Assembly (NCBI GenBank): GCA_029939035.1
Contig: JAOZTS010000083.1
Location: forward strand, 1 to 5,028
Length of the DNA: 5,028 nucleotides
Source: Candidatus Altimarinota bacterium
GTDB lineage: Bacteria; Patescibacteriota; Gracilibacteria; UBA1369; LOWO2-01-FULL-3
Direction: 5' to 3'
Both the position numbers and the translations under genes were made by a program. Below the pieces are notes generated by a model, which was given only the letters and a program-made list of their open reading frames with translations, had not been told where the DNA came from and did not search any database. Positions 1 to 5,028 of this stretch are shown one piece after another. Every line of letters begins with the position of its first letter. The first letter of the stretch is position 1.

Positions 1-1876
1 TGCCTGCTTTTGTATTCATTTCCAAAAAGAAATACGTTTTTTTGAGATCCTTGTCATACATTGTCTGCACATCCGTCCCATCTGTCTCAAGCAAAATACT
101 TCCCTCAGGCACATAAATCCTTGTAGAAACCTTGTTCTCTCCACGCCCCAAAATATCAATTATGTGATCAGGCATTTCATCGAAGCCATATCCCTCCAGA
201 ATCTTTTTCCACATAAAATAAACTTCATCGGTCCAAAGGTGGGACCTCTCCACGGTTATTTCGTTTATCAGACCCCCATCTATATCAATATCTGTGTCGT
301 GGTGGATTACCTCCTCAATAAATTGTTCAGATTTTGTTCCGCCTGTAGATATGTGGATCACGCTCAGGTAATCCTCATCAGGCTCTGATATGTGAACTGA
401 TCCATCGAGCCCTGCGGATTCGAACAATCCCTGGATTTCCTCATCGCTCGAATACATCATGATGTGTTTTTGCTGGATCGCTTTGTAGAGTTTGCTGGAA
501 ACTTTGCTGAGATTTTCTTCTTTCAGAATTGCTTCTTTAAACTCTGGAACAAACATTTTGAGTAGGTGTTTTGGGTCTTCCTCTCCCCAAACTTTTCCTT
601 CGATCACGTAGCTCAAGAGCAAATTGTAGTTGATTGAATCGAGTTCACCGAAATTTCCGACTTGGATTGGGCCTGTAATTTCGAGCATGTCTGCGAGCAG
701 TCCCTGGTTGATTGCGATGACTGTGTCGACTGTTGGGCCGCCCTCTTTTTCGAGGAACCAGCGTGCTTTTTTGGCCGAAGTTGGAAAGTCAGGTGAATAA
801 TTACTGTTTCTGAAACGCCAGTTTTGTGTCCAGGATTTGAATTCTTCTGGTGGTTCTATTATCCCGCCGTATGATCCGTCAATATCGTAAACGTCGTAGG
901 TTTCGAGTTTTTCGATGTAGCCTTCGTTGATGTCCATTATTGCGTATGATCCGATGAATCCTCCTGATGGCCTGATCTCGTTGTTGTTTTGGAAAAGAAT
1001 CAAATATCTATGGGGGTATCTGTCTCCGAGAAGTTTGAGAATTGCTGGGAAATACTCTGAAGTTGTCGTGAGTGTGGATGAGATTTCCTCAATTTTTTCT
1101 TTTGCTAATTTCACCCTGGCTCTAAATTCTGGAGGCAAAGTGCTTTCTTCTATTGTTAGGATTTGTTCTGACGCTAGGTTGATTTGTTCTATTGCTAGGT
1201 CAGTCTTTTCTAGTCCCAATTTTAATGTATCTGTAATTGATGGGGATTCTTTTTGATCAGGATTATTTTTTGTGACGAAATAAAGTGGAATTTTGTTGAA
1301 TTCTTCCACTGCTTCCAAGAAATATTTCCCTGCAAATGAAAAATACTTTCCTCCTTCCAACATTACACTAACGGCTTGTCCTACGTTCGTATCCTCACTG
1401 TAGATCGAATAATCTGTGCTGATGAACCACAGTTCATCCTCTGCTTCTTCAAAATTTGCAATCGCTTTGTCAAAAGACTCCAAAGCACTATCAAACTGAA
1501 TTTGTGTGGCACTTTTCCCGGCATCCAAAATGTACGAATAACCTTCATATGCAGTATCTGATATATCTCTCTCAATCGTTTTCCCAATTACATAAACATT
1601 CACAATATTGATAGCCAAAATTATCAAAAAACCTGCGAACGCTACCCTTATCAAATTCCCCAAATACTTTGGTGGGTTAAACTTCTTCCCACGAATATAA
1701 ATGTAATTTTCCTTTTTGCCAGAATAAAGATCTTTGACCTCTTTAATCGGACTATCTTTTTTGTAGATATTATTTTCTGTTTTCTCAATAGGTTTCTTTT
1801 TTTTCGAAACCTTCCCTTTCAAGTCAATTTTCTTGTGACTAGGATCTACTTTTATATCTTTCAAGTTTTTTGCCAT
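1..1876 (-). CDS. DUF4012 family single-pass membrane protein (3' end beyond the window)
   Basis: This frame is open for 625 codons from an ATG at 1876 and leaves the window at base 1 without a stop, so the C-terminus is missing. Residues 1-70 are a Lys-rich cytoplasmic tail. Residues about 75-97 (LIRVAFAGFLIILAINIVNV) form one membrane helix. Residues about 120-275 look helical and may form a coiled stalk. The DUF4012 core follows: RYLILFQNNNEIRPSGGFIG at 290-309, NWRFRNSNYSPDFPTSAKKA at 352-371, then VDTVIAINQGLLADMLEITG at 382-401. These match the usual DUF4012 pattern of LFQNNaElRPtGGFiGSY, NsDFPtsA and vDgViaidq..l..lL..tGP. The family is common in CPR bacteria and Actinobacteria; its biochemical role is unknown, and a cell-surface or polysaccharide-linked role is only a guess. 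The start lies one base after the upstream gene's TAA (TAATATG), which indicates an operon and probably translational coupling. No Shine-Dalgarno sequence is visible. Family call is confident; function is not. Confidence 0.9.
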   Translation of the reverse strand, partial: MAKNLKDIKVDPSHKKIDLKGKVSKKKKPIEKTENNIYKKDSPIKEVKDLYSGKKENYIYIRGKKFNPPKYLGNLIRVAFAGFLIILAINIVNVYVIGKTIERDISDTAYEGYSYILDAGKSATQIQFDSALESFDKAIANFEEAEDELWFISTDYSIYSEDTNVGQAVSVMLEGGKYFSFAGKYFLEAVEEFNKIPLYFVTKNNPDQKESPSITDTLKLGLEKTDLAIEQINLASEQILTIEESTLPPEFRARVKLAKEKIEEISSTLTTTSEYFPAILKLLGDRYPHRYLILFQNNNEIRPSGGFIGSYAIMDINEGYIEKLETYDVYDIDGSYGGIIEPPEEFKSWTQNWRFRNSNYSPDFPTSAKKARWFLEKEGGPTVDTVIAINQGLLADMLEITGPIQVGNFGELDSINYNLLLSYVIEGKVWGEEDPKHLLKMFVPEFKEAILKEENLSKVSSKLYKAIQQKHIMMYSSDEEIQGLFESAGLDGSVHISEPDEDYLSVIHISTGGTKSEQFIEEVIHHDTDIDIDGGLINEITVERSHLWTDEVYFMWKKILEGYGFDEMPDHIIDILGRGENKVSTRIYVPEGSILLETDGTDVQTMYDKDLKKTYFFLEMNTKAG

Positions 1877-1897
1877 ATTACTTGATGCGCAAGTAAT
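1877..1897 (-). promoter_or_regulatory. perfect 8-bp hairpin over the DUF3352 stop and next to the DUF4012 start
   Basis: On the transcribed strand ATTACTTG (1897-1890 side) and CAAGTAAT (1884-1877 side) pair perfectly around a 5-base loop, CGCAT. The right arm contains the TAA stop of the upstream gene, and the DUF4012 ATG follows immediately at 1876. With no run of T after it and a coding start directly adjoining, it does not look like a terminator. It would occlude the ribosome landing site and would be melted by a ribosome finishing the upstream gene, which is the arrangement expected for translational coupling. The stem is AT-rich, so its stability is modest. Confidence 0.5.
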
Positions 1898-2999
1898 TAA
1901 TTGATGTTATTCCGTCGTCAAAATAGCTTTTCCCTGAGCTCAAGGACGAAACTAGCCCAAGCATTGGTGGCAAGATTTCTCCCTCAAACATTGTTGGGAG
2001 TAGTTCTTCCATGTTGAAGTAAGAAACTTCGTCTGAGTGCTTTAAGACAGGAGCAATTAGTTTTGAGTATGTGTCTGACGTTTTCAAACTGCTTATTTCG
2101 CCGTTCTTTGCGTCGATTGCGCTTTTGATTCCTTGCGTATCTGTTGCGATTATTGCAACGTTGTCGATGATTGAATATGCTATAACCCAGTCTTGTTTTC
2201 CCATTTTCAATTCGTAGATTGTTGTACCCTGATAGATAACTTCTTCTTTTATAATCGCTTCTGCAACTGCCACTATTTCTTTTGAAACTGTTCCGTCTTC
2301 CAAAATATATTCAACTACTTTTGGTTCGAATACTGCTCCGATTTCCGCAAAGTTATCTGCAATTTCGTGAATTTTCACCGCTTCTGCCGAAGGATCGGTC
2401 AATTCTACTATCAATTTATAAACCTGCTCTTCTCCGTTTTTCTCCATTGTTAATGCGAATTCATTTGCGAACAATGGGAGAAGGTCTGTATTGAAATTCA
2501 CTTCCGGTCCGAAGTATTTTTGTGAATATCCTTGGATAATTTTGTCGAAGACCTCTATAACTGCGTTGTCCCCTCCTGCTAGTGCTTCGAGCATTCTTTT
2601 CACTTGGTATTCTAGATTTTCACCTCCCCAGAATGCTATAGCGTTTGCGTCCACGTATTGCGTGAGGTCTGCTGAATATTTCTCTTTGAAATCTATGTAT
2701 TTGCTGTCTTCTAGGATTGCTCTGTTTAGGCTAATGAATGTTTGGACTGCGAATTTGTCGTCGAGTGCGACGAGTGCTAGCCCCTCTGAATCGAGAAGGC
2801 TCATGAATGGCTGAACTGATTCTGCAGATAATCCTTTTTCCGCTAGGAATGGGAACGCCTGAAAGAAGTCGCCGTCGATTTTGTTAAAGTTAACAAAGAA
2901 ATATGCTGCTTTGTTTAATGGCATGTTGTCGTCGATTCTTCTGTAGCTTGCTGAGTCGTAGAGTCGTGTTCCTGATGGTGTTTGCAATTCTGCTATCAC
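1878..2999 (-). CDS. DUF3352-type protein, C-terminal part after the in-frame stop
   Basis: This 373-codon open frame can be opened by GTG at 2999, two codons after the TAA, or by ATG at 2924. Neither has a convincing ribosome binding site, and no signal peptide or membrane helix is present. It is therefore better read as the back part of the gene that starts at 3668 than as a separate gene. It continues the first lobe (EVIAELQTPSG, then a SLYDSASY-like turn, then AAYFFVNFNKIDG) and contains a second lobe. That lobe ends with WVIAYSIIDNVAIIATDTQG, about residues 261-280 of this piece, followed by SSLKTSDTYSKL and VSYFNMEELLP, which resembles the end of the first lobe. The product ends at TAA 1878-1880, one base before the DUF4012 start. 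If a ribosome that stopped at 3003 restarted at the nearby GTG, this part would be made as a soluble cytoplasmic fragment. That is speculative. Confidence 0.7.
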   Translation of the reverse strand: MIAELQTPSGTRLYDSASYRRIDDNMPLNKAAYFFVNFNKIDGDFFQAFPFLAEKGLSAESVQPFMSLLDSEGLALVALDDKFAVQTFISLNRAILEDSKYIDFKEKYSADLTQYVDANAIAFWGGENLEYQVKRMLEALAGGDNAVIEVFDKIIQGYSQKYFGPEVNFNTDLLPLFANEFALTMEKNGEEQVYKLIVELTDPSAEAVKIHEIADNFAEIGAVFEPKVVEYILEDGTVSKEIVAVAEAIIKEEVIYQGTTIYELKMGKQDWVIAYSIIDNVAIIATDTQGIKSAIDAKNGEISSLKTSDTYSKLIAPVLKHSDEVSYFNMEELLPTMFEGEILPPMLGLVSSLSSGKSYFDDGITSINYLRIK

Positions 3000-3002
3000 T
3001 TC

Positions 3003-3668
3003 TTAGTTGTCACTGATTATCATATATTCGCTTATCAGAGCTTTGTATCGTCCGTCTGTTTCACTGTTCTCTATGTATTTTTTCGCATTTGTCTCGCTGA
3101 ATACCTCTGCAAAGTAAACCAGATCTACCGCTTCTCTATCTGGTGATTTGATTACTGCAACTCCTACTACTCTTCCCAACCATGGTTTTATTTCGCTGTT
3201 GTAATCTACTAGGAATTTTTCTTCTAAATATTTGATTAGGTTTTCTTTTGAATATTCTTCGTGCCCTTCTAGTAGGGTAAATGTCTTTGTGAGTTGATTG
3301 TGGTCAAAATTGCTATTAATTTCGATGATTGCGATTGTCTCTTCTGCTGGGAGTAATTGGGCAATTGGTCTAGGGTTGAATGCTTTTTGGAATAACAAGT
3401 ACCCTACTGATACTAATATTGCGAGCATTATCACCGCTAGGATCCCTCCTAAGATTTGTTTTTTGGTAATTTTAATTCTCGGTTCTTTGACTTCCTTTTT
3501 CTCTTCTTTTTTAGCAGCTTTTTTTGCAGCTTCTTTGGCAGCTACTTTGGCTTCTTTCTTTGCTGCCTTAGCTTCTTTTCGTTTATCGAAAAAACCTTTT
3601 TTCTTTTCTTCTTTTGCTAGTTTTTCTTCTTTTCTTCTTTGCTTTTTTGCTTTGGATTTTTTACCCAT
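3003..3668 (-). CDS. DUF3352-type protein, N-terminal part (tail, membrane helix, first half-lobe)
   Basis: This is a 221-residue product if translation stops at TAA 3003-3005. Residues 1-70 are strongly basic and built from Lys, Ala and Glu (for example AAKKEAKVAAKEAAKKAAKK at 35-54), probably helical and cytoplasmic. Residues about 71-93 (QILGGILAVIMLAILVSVGY onward) form one membrane helix, giving an N-in, C-out topology. From about residue 101 the DUF3352 start is visible: PIAQLLPAEETIAIIEINSN, followed by KPWLGRVVGVAVI at 161-173, where the PWLG motif followed by a hydrophobic strand is a family hallmark. The product would end in the middle of that lobe at IISDN, so it is unlikely to fold normally alone. 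The ATG at 3668 is the natural start because the basic tail and helix follow it directly. No Shine-Dalgarno sequence precedes it (AATCAAACATGGG). The function of the family is unknown. Confidence 0.8.
   Translation of the reverse strand: MGKKSKAKKQRRKEEKLAKEEKKKGFFDKRKEAKAAKKEAKVAAKEAAKKAAKKEEKKEVKEPRIKITKKQILGGILAVIMLAILVSVGYLLFQKAFNPRPIAQLLPAEETIAIIEINSNFDHNQLTKTFTLLEGHEEYSKENLIKYLEEKFLVDYNSEIKPWLGRVVGVAVIKSPDREAVDLVYFAEVFSETNAKKYIENSETDGRYKALISEYMIISDN
3481..3660 (-). repeat. low-complexity purine-rich stretch coding Lys/Ala/Glu
   Basis: The coding strand is almost a run of AAA, AAG, GAA and GCA/GCT codons that produce the basic tail of the DUF3352-type protein. Imperfect short repeats of a GCAGCTTCTTTGG-like unit (plus strand) are seen around 3521-3562. 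Such tracts can vary in length between strains through slippage. Confidence 0.6.
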
Positions 3669-3692
3669 GTTTGATTAGCTTAATTTTGGTAG

Positions 3693-3717
3693 AGTTGTTC
3701 CGCTTTGCTGCACAACT
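3693..3717. repeat. 6-bp inverted repeat over the -35/spacer of the alaS promoter
   Basis: AGTTGT at 3693-3698 is matched by ACAACT at 3712-3717, with a 13-base gap. The arms flank the region between the weak -35 and the -10. It could be a repressor operator, and E. coli AlaRS is known to repress its own gene at a palindrome near the promoter, but a repeat this short can arise by chance in AT-rich DNA. Confidence 0.3.
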
Positions 3718-3725
3718 GTTATAAT
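3695..3725 (+). promoter_or_regulatory. sigma70-type promoter for alaS with extended -10
   Basis: A perfect TATAAT lies at 3720-3725, preceded by TGT at 3717-3719, which makes an extended -10 element. A weak -35 candidate, TTGTTC at 3695-3700, is 19 bases upstream, slightly longer than the ideal spacing. Transcription would begin near 3732 and give a leader of about 78 bases before the alaS ATG. I saw no T-box or other known leader structure and no terminator in that leader. Confidence 0.6.
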
Positions 3726-3755
3726 ATACGGTTTTTGGCTGAAATAAAAATCATT

Positions 3756-3761
3756 ATTGTA
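3756..3761 (-). promoter_or_regulatory. possible -10 for the leftward DUF3352-DUF4012 operon
   Basis: On the minus strand this reads TACAAT, five of six matches to the -10 consensus, about 90 bases upstream of the ATG at 3668. The -35 region is poor (TTCTAC at 3784-3779, 17-base spacer). Other weak candidates exist in the same AT-rich interval, such as TATTAT at 3727-3722 and TATAAG at 3798-3793. The operon must have a promoter somewhere in or beyond 3669-3809, but this choice is uncertain. Confidence 0.25.
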
Positions 3762-3809
3762 AGTTTGCGGGAATTTTCGTAGAATGGACGGGCTTATAAC
3801 GATTTTCAT

Positions 3810-5028
3810 ATGACTGCAAATGAACTAAGACGGCTATACATAGACTTTTTTGTCAACAAACATGATCACAAGGAGATAAAGGGATCGTCATTGATTCCGG
3901 AAAATGATCCAACAGTTCTATTTACGACTGCGGGGATGCATCCTTTGGTTCCGTTTTTGATGGGTGAGGCGCATCCTTCTGGGAAGCGGCTTGTTAATAT
4001 ACAAAAATGTATACGTACCGGGGATATTGATGAAGTTGGGGACGAGACACATCTGACATTTTTTGAAATGTTGGGGAATTGGTCACTCGGTGATTATTTT
4101 AAAGAAGGAGCGATAAATATGAGTTATGAGTTTTTGACTAAGGAGTTGAACATTCCGGTAGAGATGCTTGCGGTTTCTGTTTTTGAGGGTGATGACGACG
4201 CTCCTCGTGATGAAGAATCGGCTGGTATTTGGCGTGAGCTAGGTATTGCGGATGAGCGGATTGCGTTTTTGGATAAATCGGAGAATTGGTGGGGGCCTGC
4301 TGGTGCAACTGGGCCGTGTGGTCCTGATAGCGAGATGTTTTATTGGACTGGTGGCGGTGATGCACCTGCTGCTTTTGATCCTAATGATGGTCGATGGGTG
4401 GAAATCTGGAATGACGTATTTATGCAATATAACAAGAAAGAGGATGGGACTTTTGAAGAGTTGGAGCAAAAGAATGTGGATACTGGAATGGGATTTGATC
4501 GAACACTGGCGGTTTTGAGCGGGGTTGGAACTCCTTTTGAGACTGATTTGTTTAAGAGGATTTTGGGAGAGATCAGGTTGTTGGCGAACTATAGTTCTCC
4601 TGACACTGCACAACAGAAATCTGAACGTGTTGTTGCTGACCATTTGCGTACTGCTACTTTTATGTTGGGAGACCACAGTGGCATTACTCCTTCAAATACA
4701 GATCAAGGTTATGTTCTTCGTAGATTGATTCGGCGTAGTGTGATTCATGGTCGAAAATTGGGTATTGAGATTGATTTTGCTAGGAAGATAGCGGAAATCG
4801 TGGTGGAAGATTATGGGGATTATTATACTGAATTAGTGGAAAATGCGACTCGGATTTATACTGAAATTGCTAATGAGGAGGAGAATTTTAAACGGACTTT
4901 GAATAAAGGTTTGGCAGTTTTGCATAAGGAGATGGAAAATCACGAAAAGAGTAAGGGTGTGCGTGGATTTGATGAAAAATTCTTTTTTGAAATGTTTGCG
5001 ACTTATGGATTCCCGGTTGAAATGACAT
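3810..5028 (+). CDS. alaS: alanyl-tRNA synthetase, N-terminal 406 residues (3' end beyond the window)
   Basis: AlaRS charges tRNA-Ala with alanine using ATP, in the cytoplasm. The frame runs from ATG 3810 to the window edge. Class II motifs appear in order. Motif 1 is around residues 26-45 (SSLIPENDPTVLFTTAGMHP). Motif 2 spans about 61-98 (VNIQKCIRTGDIDEVGD, then TFFEMLGNWSLGDYFK), with the ATP-binding Arg at 69. A TGPCGPDSEMFYW segment lies at 167-179. WNDVFMQYN at 200-208 has Asn201 in the alanine-pocket position. Motif 3 is VDTGMGFDRTLAVL at 223-236, with Asp224. The tRNA-recognition region includes VADHLRTATFMLGD at 275-288 and GYVLRRLIRRSVIHGRKLG at 300-318, and the window ends at YGFPVEMT. 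The editing domain with its zinc-binding HxxxH and the C-Ala domain lie outside, so their presence cannot be judged. The forms TTAGMHPLVPFLMGEAHPSG and FFEMLGNWSLGDYF resemble CPR-type AlaRS as I recall it. No Shine-Dalgarno sequence precedes the start (GATTTTCATATG). Confidence 0.97.
   Translation, partial: MTANELRRLYIDFFVNKHDHKEIKGSSLIPENDPTVLFTTAGMHPLVPFLMGEAHPSGKRLVNIQKCIRTGDIDEVGDETHLTFFEMLGNWSLGDYFKEGAINMSYEFLTKELNIPVEMLAVSVFEGDDDAPRDEESAGIWRELGIADERIAFLDKSENWWGPAGATGPCGPDSEMFYWTGGGDAPAAFDPNDGRWVEIWNDVFMQYNKKEDGTFEELEQKNVDTGMGFDRTLAVLSGVGTPFETDLFKRILGEIRLLANYSSPDTAQQKSERVVADHLRTATFMLGDHSGITPSNTDQGYVLRRLIRRSVIHGRKLGIEIDFARKIAEIVVEDYGDYYTELVENATRIYTEIANEEENFKRTLNKGLAVLHKEMENHEKSKGVRGFDEKFFFEMFATYGFPVEMT

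Larger units (their letters stand above)
1878..3668 (-). pseudogene. DUF3352-type membrane protein gene interrupted by one in-frame TAA
   Basis: Read through the TAA at 3003-3005, this is one frame of 596 codons. I see no frameshift: the parts before and after the stop are in the same frame, separated only by TAA and a GAA codon. The stop falls inside a lobe of the DUF3352 fold, between YMIISDN and EVIAELQTPSG, where the family has a continuous strand-helix element. The second lobe of the same protein carries the matching element (IIATDTQGIKSAID), in which the stop position lines up with Gln. CAA, AAA and GAA are each one base from TAA. The final stop at 1878-1880 is also TAA and sits directly before the next gene's ATG, so TAA does act as a terminator here. 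The remaining 373 codons stay open and show no other damage, so the lesion is recent, or a sequence error, or is read through. Family placement is good; the biological status of the stop is open. Confidence 0.72.

Noticed and set aside
927..1256. Plus-strand open frame of 109 codons
   Set aside because: It lies opposite the conserved DUF4012 core, which has clear family motifs; no domain is visible in the plus-strand product.
1791..1811. A8 tract with an A-AAA-AAG slippery heptamer in the DUF4012 gene, within GGTTTC/GAAACC arms
   Set aside because: A -1 shift reaches TGA within a few codons, and the tract simply encodes Lys in a Lys-rich tail. The arms place the tract in a loop and give no downstream stimulator.
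3003..3005. Genome-wide reassignment of UAA to an amino acid
   Set aside because: The same gene ends with TAA at 1878-1880 directly before the next ATG, and neither alaS nor the DUF4012 frame contains in-frame TAA. Reassignment is unlikely; a local event fits better.
3298..3678. Plus-strand open frame of 126 codons
   Set aside because: It is the complement of the Lys-rich tail and membrane helix of the DUF3352 gene. Its Ser/Phe/Ala-rich product follows from the low-complexity DNA.
3732..3809. T-box or other riboswitch in the alaS leader
   Set aside because: The leader is only about 78 bases, with no T-box core sequence, specifier stem or terminator hairpin visible.
4239..4676. Minus-strand open frame of 145 codons within alaS
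   Set aside because: It lies wholly opposite the conserved catalytic core of alaS and its product has no recognisable domain.
1..5028. UGA read as glycine, as in Gracilibacteria and SR1
   Set aside because: No in-frame TGA occurs in the three long genes, and conserved Gly positions use GGN codons.

Overview
This window looks like a piece of a Candidate Phyla Radiation (Patescibacteria) genome. The basis is the gene content: a DUF4012 membrane protein, a DUF3352 membrane protein, and an alanyl-tRNA synthetase with sequence variants that I associate with that group. The DNA is moderately AT-rich by eye, the genes are tightly packed, and none of the three main starts has a clear Shine-Dalgarno sequence. 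The assignment is an inference from recall; no search was run. No in-frame TGA occurs in the long reading frames, so the UGA=Gly code of some CPR lineages is not indicated.

Layout. Bases 1-3668 hold a leftward (minus-strand) operon. Its first gene, 3668 to 1878, encodes a DUF3352-type protein: a Lys/Ala-rich cytoplasmic tail, one membrane helix, then two extracytoplasmic lobes. A single in-frame TAA at 3003-3005 splits it into a 221-codon front part and a 373-codon back part. The second gene starts one base after the first gene's stop, at 1876, and runs off the left edge. It encodes a DUF4012 protein with the same topology. A perfect 8-bp inverted repeat covers the stop/start junction. Bases 3669-3809 are a divergent intergenic region with a good extended -10 promoter facing right. 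From 3810 to the right edge lies the first 406 codons of alaS, covering the class II catalytic core.

How the genes relate. The two leftward genes probably act together at the cell envelope: both are single-pass proteins of unknown function with basic cytoplasmic tails and large outer domains. alaS is a housekeeping gene that shares only the intergenic region with them. The most notable observation is the in-frame stop inside the DUF3352 gene. It falls within a domain, at a position that aligns to a Gln in the second lobe of the same protein, and the frame is open and well conserved in character on both sides. A nonsense mutation, an assembly or sequencing error, or stop readthrough could each explain it.
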